Source: Todiramphus chloris collaris
Lineage: Eukaryota; Chordata; Aves; Coraciiformes; Alcedinidae
Direction of reading: 5' to 3'
Length of the DNA stretch: 64,000 nucleotides
Assembly (NCBI GenBank): GCA_025345505.1
Contig: JANVCC010000112.1
Span: forward strand, 295,725-359,724
In this document: piece by piece, positions 49,301 through 61,996 of the stretch
Position numbering within the stretch: the stretch's first letter is position 1
How the letters are laid out: each line of letters opens with the position of its first letter
Program-made: the position numbers and the translations under genes
The notes under the pieces: model-generated
What the model was told of the DNA's origin: nothing
Seen by the model: only the letters and a program-made list of their open reading frames with translations
Database searches by the model: none

Positions 49301-52300
49301 CAAAACCCATTCCAAGGCATATCCAAGCATAACACACACTCATCCAACACCCCCACAAATTTTTCTTAGAGCCAGGCGTGTCAAATGCCTTCAGTCGAAA
49401 AATATCAAGAAACCCTACAAAGCGGGTTGTTTGAAGTGGCTTATTTTTTTATATAAACCCTTTTTAATACAAACAGCAAGGCAAGTGTGTCAGCACCTGC
49501 ATTAGGTAATGCTGGTGTATCTTTCCTGTCAGTAAGAGGGGAAGCAGGAGCACATGAAGTCAAAGTTGCAGAAGGTCAGCTGCAGAAACAAGATCTGATC
49601 TCAGAAGCTCCTGGATTCTGGGACAATACTGTCCACGAATATGTGAAAATATTTCCCCAAGGCTCAATTATTGGCACATTTGCCACATACCCTGCAAAAC
49701 AATAACATTTAAGAAGTAAGCCATCAACAGCCAAGATGCAAACATCTGTTTTAAGGAACATGCTGTGGGCTGGGAACGAGACAACCTTTGCCTTTCCACC
49801 AAGTATTGATTAAATGAGCCAAGTACATTCACTTGCATTTACAGTATCAGCTAAAAACTCAAACCACTGTGTCTATACACTCCAACATGTACACAGTATG
49901 CATGTACAGATGTACTTTTATAACATATGTAAAATTATGTGCCTTTAGCTTGCCACTAGTGGTAAAACTTCAGATATTGATAAAATGCTAAGAGCTCTAC
50001 TCAACAGTTGGAAAGTGTCCACTTCCCCACTTTGTAAAATGGGGAACAGAGTTTACAAGTCTTAATAGTCAACAGAACTGCTGGTTTACACCTGGCCGTA
50101 TTATTTTGTAAGATAGGCACTAAATATTTGATCATCTGATATGTTTTAACACCTGCACTGATTTCCTGTCCCCCAGTATCTTTGGTACATTTGCTGTTCA
50201 TAAGTAGAACAGATAGTTAGGGAAGCGGACGAGCTGTGAAAGTTGAGCCACCAGCTTCAGCAACAGTGAAGCTGCACTTGGACATCTGATCCCTGACTTC
50301 ACAACACACACCAGCCTTTCACTTGTCATAGCAGAACCCCAAGCATAAGACCAAATTTTTCTTGTACTATAGTCAGGTCCAGAAAGTTCAGGCATCCAAG
50401 AGTTCAGAATCTGTGTGCAAGTCAAGAAAATAGAGGTTAGAGGAAATAAAAAGGCATCTGCCTGTAGGTTAAATGTAAAAGCAACAGTTAGCAGAACAGC
50501 AGAAGTCTTTGCTGACCATTCAGTTGACAGACAGTCAAATCTAAGATTTAAAATCACAGTTCTATGATTTAATCCATGTAACACAGTTTAAAGCTCTTCA
50601 AAGCAAAGTGGGTGAACTCTGACCTGCATTTCCCCCCAAGCCCCCGCACTTCTATGAAGCCCATCTTCTGATGAGGACTTTCCAATGTCTGAAGAGTTTG
50701 GCAGGCAACTTTCTCCTTAGACACTGACAGATAATCTAGGAGGAAGGGCGTGTGCAGGGAGGGGAGAGTTGAACTAAGCCTACACCACTGTGGAGGTAAA
50801 GGAGATGGTGAACAGGCTGATAAGACAACAGCTTTGACAGCACTGGAAAAAGGCCACAGAAAGACCTTGGAAAAGGAGGACGGATGAAGAAACAGGAGGA
50901 GGAGGCAGTGCAGCTGAACCCATGACCTGAACTGATCCCACTAGCAGCACTTTCAACAAGCTGGTATTGTGGGGAGCACAGCAGTTGTCAGCATGCCCAG
51001 AGAGGCAGGAGGTGCCAGTCCTAGGGCAGAAGCCCCCACTCCACGTAGGAGAACAAAAGCCAGATCTTTAAAATACTCTGAGGATGGAAGCACCGAGGCT
51101 CAGTTCATTGTTCAAGTCCACAGGTCAAGGAACAGTGCTCAGCACCATCTCAACTGCCCAAGTTTCTTACCAATTAAAGGAAAGCTGGTTTGATGCTGTA
51201 CATCTTAACTTTACAAAGATTACAAGAGTACTTTAGATACTCAAGAGGAGACAGGATACTGGCGAGCTAGACATGACATGACCAAACCTCAAGAGGCTGC
51301 GCAGTAAATAAGAGGAGAACAGGTGGAATGGGATATTCCCAATTTACGGATCAGAAACGGAGATCCACAAAATTTAAGCCGCTTGCCTGAAATCACACAG
51401 GAAGTCAGGAACTCAAGCCTCCTCTCCCAACTCCCAGAGCTGTTTTCCAGAGGACAACTGCATCTGGTCCTTTTGTACGACAGGTGAATATTTTCCAACT
51501 TGCTTAAATAACTAGGGTTGGAGGAAGCAGGGGAGGAAAAGTGTTCTAAAAAGATAAACTGAAACTCCCTTCAATCAAGATGTGTATTTTACACTTCTGA
51601 TCAATTCTGCAACAGATAAAAACATTAAATACGTGATTTCCTTTCCCAAAGCAAAGCTATCACAAAAGACAAACCTGCAGCTAAAACAGAGGAAGAAAAA
51701 AAATAATTAACCCCCCAGTATTGCATGTGCTATTTATCTGGGCAATGCCACCATCTTGTGGTCTGTACAGTCACACCACCACGAGAATCGACCTCTTCAA
51801 CAGTGACTAGACCTAAGGCTGTCCTGCTGTTCTCTTTTAAGAGAGCTTTGCTTAGACTTTGCTCATGAACAACCTTGATAGCTCTGCCTGGTATGCACTG
51901 ATGAAATTTAATCATGTATGATTATTTCGTCGTTGTTATTAATTACAAAGTTGATACTGGTTCTCAACACAGAGAGTAGTACCGCCTGCAGCAGATCCAT
52001 CTCCTTTCCCCTACCTTTTAAACCAGTGTTCCTACCTTTACAGTGTGATTAAAGATCCTCAGGTGACAGGCCAAAAAAAAAAAAGTAGTAAATATCAATG
52101 TTCTCATGTTTGACCACATGACTATTTATTGCAAAATCCAGGTCTGTTCTAACCAGGAAAAGGAGATATGAAACTACCATGAAGAAATAAAAATACTTCA
52201 GATATCTGGTACTGGGATAATCAAGACATCCTGTATGATGCAAACCTAGGCTGCCTTCCAGGATACTGGTGCACACAAACATTTACAGCAATTCCTCCTG

Positions 52301-53415
52301 CAGTGACCAACACAGAACTGGCTCAGGGTAACATCTGAGCCAAGAATACACCTTCCAAAGAACAGATACTGCCAGCCAGCATCCTCATCAGAGCCAGAAT
52401 GCTATCCTCCAAGTGGGCCACAATTCTGATGCAACACATGCTACCTTGCTGGTTTTATACTTGTTTAACCAGTTCATTTTGCAGTTCTGCTACTGGGGTA
52501 AGCTTACACTTCCCAAATAGTCATGGATCTCGGCACTTTACATCATGGTCAAACTCATTCCAAAAATACCAAAAGCTACTACCTTTCCTCTTCTTTTACC
52601 ATGCTGCTTCTTTCAAGTCTGTGTGGAGCAGCTTCAGAACTCTGCTACTGAAAGAATAGAGGTGAGACTCTATGGGGAAGGATGACTGGAAAGTTTTATT
52701 ACAGAATCAGCCATTTTACAACTGTTCTCATTTTCTCTAAAGCAGATCAAGACAAAACAGGTTTTTTGGATGGGAAACATCTGCTTTGGGAGTGATTAAG
52801 AACAGTTATGGAGTCATTCCTGTCACTATTCTCACTCAGATAAGCTCAAGGGTCCAATTTCTATAAGCATCTGAGCACCCTATTCCCTCGAGTTCCTTTT
52901 GAAAGTTCTACCCCATAAAGTCTTTCCCCCAAATCCCCCTAGCATTTGTTACATTCATGCTCTACATTTAAGTCTCTTAATCTAAATTACAAACACTGTA
53001 GTCTCTTTACAACATTCATAGCACACTTAACACAATAGGATCCTCATCAGCAACATGCATTTGTGCAGTTATTAGCATAAAAATTCATTTATGGTTAAAA
53101 AAATTAACCTTATGGTATAGGGCTTGAATCCATTTGCAAATATTGTAAATATCTGTCAGGACAAGTCGTCAGAAAGAAATGTTTTATTGAATGCAACACA
53201 TAACAGTGTGTCTGACTTTTGCTAGATGCTCTAAGTTTTTAATATTTCTAGGTGTATTCAAAACTCTCAGGGGAAAGCAAGCACACAAACAACATATCTT
53301 GGATTACATATTTGAGGACTTGGCAGTAATAATAATTAAATAAACCCAAATTTCTAGTAGTCTGGAATTTACTGAAGACGTGGCCAAGTCACACAAACCT
53401 AAGAGCACAGAAGCT
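46359..53415. other. Upstream intergenic stretch, no gene seen
   Basis: Unique AT-rich DNA with a MIR-like remnant (51334-51442) and a possible weaker MIR piece near 50016-50060 (TTGTAAAATGGGGAACAG). A 164-codon open frame at 49011-49505 (+) has no recognisable homology and is probably chance. Confidence 0.65.
51334..51442 (-). mobile_element. MIR-like SINE remnant
   Basis: A TTTACGGATCAGAAACGGAG segment, CTTGCCTGAAATCACACAGG and an AACTCAAGCCTCCTCTCCCA tail follow the antisense MIR order (gaggaaactgag, cttgcccaaggtcacacag, gaacccaggtctcc). Confidence 0.65.
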
Positions 53416-53538
53416 TTGGCCTCAGATGCCATTAGACACAAAAACAGTGCAGGAGCATTGGCCTCAGATGCCATTAGACACAAAAACAGTGCAGGAGCAT
53501 TGGCCTCAGATGCCATTAGACACAAAAACAGTGCAGGA
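53416..53538. repeat. 42-bp minisatellite, about three copies
   Basis: The unit beginning TTGGCCTCAGATGCCATTAG starts at 53416, 53458 and 53500. The copies are identical over the full unit except at the right edge. The period is divisible by three and both strands are open through the array. Confidence 0.95.
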
Positions 53539-54639
53539 ATTCCGATGACAATCTGTGAAAATTCCTGCTCTACTACTTCACCACACACTGCAGCTAAACA
53601 AAGAGTAAAATCCTCAGTCTGAAAAGACAGTGACTTGCTAGAGTATGTCTTCATATGCACCATGTGATAATCTATGAGGTGAGTCAAGTCTTTTTTTGTA
53701 CAATAATTCTTGTTACAGTTAACCATAGCAGTCTAAGTCTCAAATTCATCGTCATCTAAGTCTCAAAACTACTCCAGCATGATGCCCTCTCTCCGAGCAC
53801 TACCCCATTAGCTGGAAACGAGAGCAAAGAAAAACACAAACACAAGAAAAAAAGTTGTAGAACTTATGTTTCACACACAATGGAATATGAGTTTGGATTT
53901 AGATAGATGATGCAAAGTACAGTGGATACAGCCCTACATGTAGGCATTTTTTATGCAATAAAAGCTTCATATTTACTGAGAAAATGATCAAGATAAACCA
54001 GAGAACCAGAACACTTGTGAATATTTATGAACAAGCTCTTCTTTCTATAGGCCTTGGTGCCTTTCCTCATGATATCCATACTAACGTTCTGGAGACGCTC
54101 CCACTGCTGATTATTTCACCATTATTCCAGAAACCCAACCGATCTGGCCACCTTACTATGCAGTACGCCACAAAAAGAGCAAAGAATGTATTATTACAAA
54201 AAAAAAAAAGGAGTGGCCTAGCCTCTAGCACAGTCCTTTGCCAACCCTCACAAAAGCTCCACAGAAAACCCTTCTCTTGAGGCAGGGTCACAGGCTGCAA
54301 ACCTTGCAAGAATCATCCACAAACAGAGGAAAAACAAACAAACAAGTTTCTGACACCACAAAAGCTAACCTCACCCCACCACCCTAATGCAGCAAACCAA
54401 ATCATTTCCTACCTGGAAAACATCCACCTAGGGTTGGGGGTTTTTTGATATGGAGGAGACCAGTCCGGCCAAGGAGGACACTTCACCTCAGCTGCCAGGG
54501 CTGGCCGGGCTCTGGAAGGTTCTGCAGCCCCTCAGGGCTCCCTTCAGCTGCTCCCTGGAGGCACCTGAAGCAACTCACCCCTGAGGCAACTTCGCTCTTC
54601 CTTATTCCCCCCTCCACACTGCACAGCACAGAGAGAGTA
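53539..54639. other. Intergenic stretch, no gene seen
   Basis: Unique sequence with an A-run (54199-54210) and a moderately GC-rich segment (54450-54600). No gene is recognised. Confidence 0.6.
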
Positions 54640-55055
54640 ACATGAGTATATCATTCACTTTTCCTCTCAAAATTCTCTGTTTCTTAGGAGGAAAAGGCAC
54701 TTGTAGGCTCAGCCCTACCTCAAACCTGTGAGGCTGGCTCCATACATGAGTATATTGCTCGCTTTTCCCCTCAAAATTCTGTTTCTTCTGAGGAAAAGGC
54801 ACTTGCAGGCACAGCCCTACCTCAGGCCTGTGAGGCTGGCTCCATAACACGAATATATCACTCACTTTTCCCCTCAAAATTCTGTTTCTTCTGAGGAAAA
54901 GGCGCTTGCAGGCACAGCCCTACCTCAAGCCTCCGGGGCTGTCTTTATAACATGAACGTATTACTCACTTTTCCTCTCAAAATTATCTTTTTTCCTCAGG
55001 AAGAGGCGCTTGCAGACACAGCCCTACCTCTCAAGCCTGTGGGGCTGGCTCCCCG
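54640..55055. repeat. 103-104 bp tandem repeat, four copies
   Basis: Copies start at 54640, 54744, 54847 and 54950. Each runs ACATGAGTATAT-like, CACTTTTCC(T/C)CTCAAAATT, GAGGAAAAGGC, CAGCCCTACCTC, and ends with GGGGCTGGCTCC-like sequence. Copies differ by scattered substitutions and small indels; the last copy is the most diverged at its start. Confidence 0.95.
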
Positions 55056-55200
55056 TCCCGCCCTCAGCGGGGAAAGGCGCGTTCTCTGCCCGGCGTCTGC
55101 TGAGTTCGGGCGGCAGGGCGGGAAAGGGCAGCAGCGCCGACATACGCTGAGTGACCCTAGAGGCGGCAGCGAGAGCTGAGCACGGCACCCTTGCTCCTCA
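55050..55200. other. Small CpG-dense patch between tandem array and CR1
   Basis: About 16 CpGs in roughly 140 bp (CCCGTCCCGCC, GGCGCG, CCCGGCG, TTCGGGCGGC and others), sharply bounded by AT-richer DNA. It is too short for a classical CpG island. It could be an unmethylated promoter remnant of a non-coding transcript. Confidence 0.6.
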
Positions 55201-55257
55201 CGCCTAAAATGTCGCCTCTTCCCACATCCGATACGTGACGTTCCTGTCACAAAATAG

Positions 55258-55764
55258 AGAGTATTATCTGGAGTGTTGGGTACAGTTCTGGGTTCCCCAG
55301 TTCAAGAGGGACAGGGAAATACAGGAGAGAGTCCAAGGGAGGCTACGAGGATGCTGGAGGGACTGGAACATCTCTTGTGAGGAAAGGCTGAGAGCCCTGG
55401 GGCTGTTGAGCCTGGAGAAGAGAAGCCTGAGAGGGGATCTTAGGAATGGTTCCAAATCTCTGCAGGGTGGGGGGCAAGGAGAAGGGGCCAGGCTCTTGTC
55501 AGTGGTGCCCCGGGATAGGACAAGAGGTAATGGCAGCAACCTAGAACACAGCAAGTTCCACCTCAACGTGTGAGGGTGCCAGAGCCTGTGCCAGGCTGCC
55601 CAGAGAGGCTGTGGAGTCTCCTTCTCTGGAGCCTTTCCAGCCCCCCCTGGCTCTGTTCCTGTGTGGGCTGCCCTGGGTGACCCTGCTCTGGCAGGGGGGT
55701 TGGACTCCATCATCTCCTGAGGTCCCTTCCAACCCCCACCATTCTATGGTTCTATGAGTCTATG
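55258..55764 (+). mobile_element. CR1 LINE, 5'-truncated copy
   Basis: From ATTATCTGGAGTGTTGGGTA, through GGCTGTTGAGCCTGGAGAAG and AGAGCCTGTGCCAGGCTGCC, to ATTCTATGGTTCTATGAGTC. Only about 500 bp of 3' end remain. Confidence 0.95.
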
Positions 55765-57060
55765 AAAACAGCACCAATTTACAGGGCAAGGCCCCGTTGC
55801 AGCCTGCAGCACCACGTTGATAGAAGAGGGAACGGATAAATTAATTTTTTTTTTTGTTTAGCTGAGTAAAATGTCAGCTAGGATGAGCTAACCTTAATGA
55901 TTTATAGTATGCTGTAAGCCTGTGTGTTGAAACCAGATAAGGAGATAATCTGGCCTAATTTACAGCTTCTTTGAGTAGTTTGCACGTAGATAACAGGGAG
56001 GAAAGAGGCCAGAACAAGCTGACCTCACAGTCTGGAGAGGTGCCTAACAAGGAGCAACTCTGAAAGGTGAATCACTGGTGAAGTGAGAAAGATGAAGAAG
56101 GATGAAGTCAGACCACCACCAGGCCCCTGAGGACCACCAGGAGACATCATGATGCACGTGCGAGGGGCATTTACACATGTTAATGAGTTACCTGAATATG
56201 TAGATAATTTCTTGGAAATCTACTGTATACGTACGATTAACTAACGCATAATTCACGCTACAGGAACTAATGGATGTGCACAGGGGTGGAGCCATCCCCC
56301 GTGCACCCAGTGCTGTAACGAAGAATGCCAAACTGTGTCTTAGAAAGATTCTGGTTTCCCAAGTTTACGGTAACAAGGTGAACTGCCCCATCACGCACAT
56401 ACACAGCAAACGTGCTCTATATGTATAGTAACTAAGATATATCCCTGAAGAGGAAATTTTTCCTGACACCTTCTTCATCTGTGTCAGGAAAGATGGGGGC
56501 TACAAGTGCTGCCCAGCTCTTTCTGATGTTTTTACAGCACTTAGCATAATGGGGCAGGGATATTTTGCATTGGGGCCTTGAGGAACCACTGTTAAGAAAA
56601 AATATTGTTTTAAGGACCCATTTCCGGAACCAATTTCAATTTCAAAACTAATTTATTTGGGAAGGAAGAGAATTTGAGCCACCTCATGTCTAGATTAACA
56701 AAGACCCAGTAAAAAATATGGACTTTTATCAGAGGATCAGAGGTGCGTGTTCAAATCCTGTTTTTACAGCTGCAAACGGCTTAACCACATCGCAAAGGTC
56801 AGCTCTGTGAAATCTTCCATAGGTGGCAGCATTACTGCAGACTTCCAGGGAGAAAGGCAGATGAGCACGATGGTTGTTTCAGCATCCATTGAACCTACCT
56901 ACCTCACGGGAAAAACTTTCTAGGAATGAATTACTTTTCTGCAGTGCTGTCACCCAGCACAGGCAGCCGTACAAACTTAGAGGATAAATTAAAACATAAA
57001 ACAAACCGAACACAAAAAAAAAAAAACCCCAAACCACAAAACCCAAAACAATAGAAAGGC

Positions 57061-57190
57061 TGCAATTGTATCCAAATGAGGCTTAATAATGAACTGGATT
57101 AAGTATATTGCTAATGTATAGCTTCTAATAAGCCTGTTATTACCAATAAAGGCAGCCTGTACTTCCAGAGATTTATTGAGAGTTATTAAT
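57061..57190. promoter_or_regulatory. Candidate conserved non-coding stretch, 20 kb upstream of EBF2
   Basis: Dense homeodomain-type cores (TTAATAATGA, GGATTAAG, GCTAATG, TCTAATAAG, TTATTACCAATAA), an ATCCAAATGAGG octamer-like element and CAATTG, all in 130 bp with no repeats. It resembles a developmental enhancer; conservation is not tested. Confidence 0.35.
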
Positions 57191-60100
57191 AGTGAAAGGG
57201 TGTATTTTGGCTTGAAGTGTCATCTTTGGGGTGTCCTTCCCTTTGGAAGAAGTCAATTATTTCAAAGGATAGCTATGTTATATGAAATGTGCTGTATGAA
57301 ATGGCCCACAGGTCGGAAAGAATTTAGTAGCTCTTGCAACCCTTCATTATCTGCCTGTATTGTATTCTATGGGCTGTTTAACAATCGGTGTAATCCCTGT
57401 GAGAAGCTACTAGAAACCACCACCAAATTAGGGTTCATGTTAACCACACCTTGTTCATATCCATATATATATTATTGTATGTACGTAACAGCAGAACAGG
57501 CTTCCTCAGATTGCACAGCTAGCACATCCTACACCATGCTCCAAGCGAAAAACAGTGTCTTCTGAATGCTTGGGAATCACTTATTTGCAGATGTTGGGGG
57601 AAAGAAAGAGATCAGCACAGCCACCTTTTTTTTTAGCAGTTCTTTCACATGTAAATAAGCCTTGCCTCAACCAAAATGATTGATATTGCACAACACTACA
57701 GCAGTACCCTCATCATATTGGTCCAACAACCAGTAGGTATTCTCAGAGCCAAGTAATTCTGTATAGTACATTGGATTTGAGTTACAATCAAGCCCTTTTT
57801 TGGGAGCCATCACTCAGAAAAGATTTCCGGGGTTCATTCTTTAGCTTTTCTGATGTCCCCATGAATAAAGAAACAGATAGCAGACAGACAGAGGTGATGA
57901 AGAAGGGAAAGAATATATAATTTCAGTCATCACCTTTCTGCTGCTTGGGAGATAAATGACCAGCAGACATATTTCACTGCATGTCTAATATGAGTATAAT
58001 GTAATGTTATCATTTTTATGGGTCAGAAGATCTCCCGGGACAAAGGGGATGCAAAGTGTCTTTTCTCAGTTGAAAACGTGACCATAGCACAGTTATAGGG
58101 AGAGCATTTCCCACCCAAAACTGAAGGGGTAACAATAAACCAGCAGCGAGTCAGAAATCTTCCTCCAATTTAGAAGTTAAACCAGCAATTTTATTGAAGA
58201 CTTCTGTAAAGGCAAGGAAAAGAAATGATAAAAATGCTTTTTCTACTCTTCAGCTCACCTTTTTCGGCCAACTTCATTTCCCATTTTATACGTTAACACA
58301 AAAACCTAACAGAAATATAAGAATTTCTGAAGTCAGTCTTTACATCGCTGAAGAAGACTCCCGAAAGGTGCAAACCTCACTGGAATCAAGACCACTATTT
58401 GCAGTATTTTAAACCAGTTAAATGCTCATTTTGAGTTTCTACATTGCAAGCAGCTCTACGTGCCCCTAAGGTCCATACAAGAGGTATTACATTGCTCTGG
58501 ATTTTATCATCGCTGCACAGTTTCACTGGTCAGCATTAAACAGGAGCTACCTATATTTTTAAAACGGAGTGCATCCTCTGGAAGCTCATACTCTGCCTTC
58601 TTCAAAAATCTTGAAAATACGTGCCTTTTGCAGGTGAGTGAGTGAATGAGGGAGAGGTTGTGGGGTTATAGAGGCCGCTCAGAAAATGCCCTGCCATAAA
58701 TTCTGACCTCTCCAAGGCTGGGACTGCCTTTTGGTCGTGTTACGTACGGCTGCTTGCACCAGGCCCGCTTCAGCAGCAGGTTCTGCTTTTTGGCATGCTA
58801 TATTTTCATTTCACCACTAATGAGGTGAGCAAAAACTCCAAGAGCGATGCAATTAAAGTATCACCAAACACACTCTAAGCTGGTACAATTTAATTTTCAT
58901 TCTAAGACCTGAAGTGGTTGTACTGGCATTCACACCTCCTCAGTGCTACAGCTGACTACGGCTGGAGAAAAGAGAACTAGGGGGGTTACTCCCAACGGAA
59001 GCACATTTACAACCTCCCTTTTAACTGTAGACAAGGCCCGTGTCCCACTGCAATCCACGCAGCAGTAGCAGAAGGCTCTACAAGCTGATTTGCCTCAGCT
59101 ACCCAGGCCTCTGCTAAATCAGCTTCCTACGTGCCTGTGATTCAGAATTCCTGCTTACCCTTTCACATCTTGGTTTTAGGATACTGATAACAAACATCCC
59201 AAAGGAAGCTGCCGATTATCTCCCTGCTGCTGTTTCACATCTGCCTCGTCTGGTTATGCTTTTGCTTCCCTCTCCTGGCTGATTTCATCCTAAAAAAATA
59301 CAGAGAAAATTGTGAAATGCAACCCAACACTTTCAGAGAAGGCTGAAGAGAAGGCAATCCCTGTTCTACAAGACTTGTTTTGTTTTGAGCCAAGACTTGG
59401 CTCATTATTTGACAATTGAGACTCAGAATAGAAATCATCCCAAACTTGTGAACTCCCATCTCAAACCTCCTTGCCATCCTGATAGAGCGAACACTCTGTC
59501 CACACACGAAATGTTAACCTTAGGTACACCAAGGACAAATACCCTGAGTTGCTCTGAAGAACTTGGAAGTATTCCTGGATGGCAGTATTAACTGAAATGC
59601 CACATACCTTTGCCAGCATATCAATGGTGAGGGAGAGACCTGACCAAGCTGGTCTGGGATTTCTTTGGGGGGAGGCACAAGCCAAAACAAATTTCAAAGT
59701 GGAAAGAGTGTGGGGTTTTTTCCGCTTCAAGTTTTCATTTGAAGAATTTTGAGAATTTTGTCAACTCCCTGCCTCAAAAAAAAAAAAAACCCAAAACAAT
59801 AAAACAAACAAACCCCCGTAACTTAACAAAAAATTAACAGCATCTGGAAACCTCACAGAAATTCTCAGTTTGAGAATGAGGATTTTTTGGTTTTACTATA
59901 TAGGTCTAAAGGTTAGTTTTCTATTTCTATTTCTCTAGGCTTCCCTTCTGTTTCATAGCATTTTAACAAACAGCCCACATTCCCACTAAAGAACATGTTT
60001 GCATTTTTCCTTTAGAAAGTCCTGAAAATTTTAAAAATTCTCTTTGTTTTCAAGACTCTCCAACATCTTCCAGTCAAGCTCTTCTCCCTCGTCTCCTTCC

Positions 60101-60379
60101 CACTTCAACTATTACACTGAAATTCCCTCTTCTGACCTGAAACAAATTACCATTCCTATTTTAGGACATTTTCCTAGTCTTTTCTAAGCACTCTCCCTAA
60201 AGCATGGGAATCTCTTCTACCATGACCCATTAATACTACAAAGGGCAGCTAGTATCTGTCACATCGATTAGATCAGTGCTCTGTGAGGTAAGCAAAATTC
60301 AGGGAACGATGATGAATTGATTTTTGTTTTCTTACACTGAAAAAAATGCCATGAGCCCACAATGAATTGTTCTATCTAG

Positions 60380-60445
60380 TCCACGCATGGAGCTTAATTA
60401 ACTATTTAATTAAATAATGAATTAACGTTGATAGCAAAAACGTGA
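60380..60445. promoter_or_regulatory. Candidate homeodomain-site cluster
   Basis: CTTAATTAACTATTTAATTA, AATAATGAATTAAC and an AACGTT palindrome lie within 65 bp. The many TTAATTA cores are visible, but AT-rich chance occurrence is possible. Confidence 0.25.
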
Positions 60446-61996
60446 TATGGGTCATGCCACCCAGCATTCCTCTTCTTTCCCTCCCCTCCTCCACGCATCC
60501 ACTCGAGTTTTATCTCCACAAACAAAACAGAAGCCTCTCTTTGTTACAGCTGCAACACCAGCGTCACCGACTGAAGTATTCATGCCTCCAAAAATAACCA
60601 AGCAAGTGTCCATTCTGTTTGGAGCCATCCAGCATCATGTCCTCACGCTTGGCACAGCCCTCGAAATTCTACACCTTCTCAGAGGGGACTTAAAAAACAA
60701 GATCCCGACTGCTTGTGTACATTTAAAGGGCCCCGGGTTTTGTTTTCCTCCCCACGTTAAGTATTTCTGAAGAGTTCATAATGTTTGTGTATCTCAGCAC
60801 CGATTATTCAGAGCTATTTTCTTTGCTCTTGGCCAAATTCCACAAAGGGTAATTACTCCCTACCTTGAATTTCCCAGATAGTTTTATACGCTGTTTTCAT
60901 TTTTACAATTTTTCTGACAGCACATAAAATCTTACCCGGCACACACTGTACACATAGATCTAAAAGAATTTCAGTTCTTTCTTAGTAAATAGCAATTATA
61001 GAGTCACTTGTACAGCAAAAACCAGTCAGGCTCCTTAGCGTTAGGTGCAGTAAGAGAACCCAAATACATGAACATAGCTAAAAAGCCATTATTGGTCCTG
61101 CTTTTAGAAAAAAGGAAGGAAGAAATTAGATGATTTGTTTAGCTCAGGCAGCAAATATGAAACAGAACCAAGAATAAAATCCAGATCCCTTCAGTTCCTT
61201 GTCAGACCTTTATATCAATCAAGGCTAAACTCTTTATTAAGAAGACCTGGAGGATCAGTCCCTTTTTTTAGCAATGCTGTAATGTTTTTCACTAAAGATT
61301 TCAAAATCCACCCCAGAAAGGGCTGCGTTTCAGTGCTCCGTGAAGCAGATGCTACAATCAATACAGCTTGTAACGCAAAAAAAGGCAGTTTCCCCGTAAA
61401 AAGCATTATATAACCACTGAGATTGCAGATCAGTACTGAATAAAGCTTCTTTCCAGGATTAGTTACCTTTTTTTTTACCTTCACATTCAACTCTGGAATT
61501 ATTTTTGACAACATGCAACTGGCAACACTCACCTGGATTATTTTGTTTTGTTGATGAACAAAAGGAGGAACAACAACATTTAACAGGGCATGGAGCTGTG
61601 CCCTCTTTAGGAGTCCTAGAAACATCAGACACTGGGAAAACACAGATTTAATGGTTTATTACTGATGTCAACAGAAGTCCTAGGCAGGTTGGAATGCTCC
61701 TCACAGAGATGTTGGTTTGAGTTGTCTCATGGCCAAAACCACATCTCTAAACGCAGGGAGGAACACTGGATAAACATCACTCTGCTTCATGCAAATTTAT
61801 GGCTGTCAGGTTGGGCCCCCATGGATGGTATTTTTCCAGTCCCCTGTTTATTGCTTCCCTGGCCTCCCCCTCAAGACCAATGTCCCATCAGTTTGAGGAA
61901 TTGAACGGTGCATCCCAAAAGAATACATTTCACAACTGACTCATGGTGACTGGGCTTTCCTGATGAATAAAACACCCCTCACAGTCACAACAAAAG

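Larger units (their letters stand above)
55765..61996. other. Upstream intergenic stretch, no gene seen
   Basis: AT-rich unique DNA containing two candidate regulatory stretches (57061-57190 and 60380-60445) and A-runs (57013-57026, 59776-59789). A GTTCAAATCCTG box-B-like element near 56750 may be a SINE trace. No exon is recognised. Confidence 0.65.

Noticed and set aside
49011-49505. 164-codon + strand frame upstream of EBF2
   Set aside because: Composition follows AT-rich non-coding DNA, no motif or homology.
54602-54877. Minus-strand frame with repeated peptide across the 103-bp array
   Set aside because: The 103-104 bp period is not a multiple of three, so the frame does not hold across copies; a by-product of tandem DNA.
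54640-55055. TGAGGTAG on the minus strand of the 103-bp repeats, resembling the let-7 seed
   Set aside because: Only eight bases match, the following bases differ from let-7 and no precursor hairpin is apparent.
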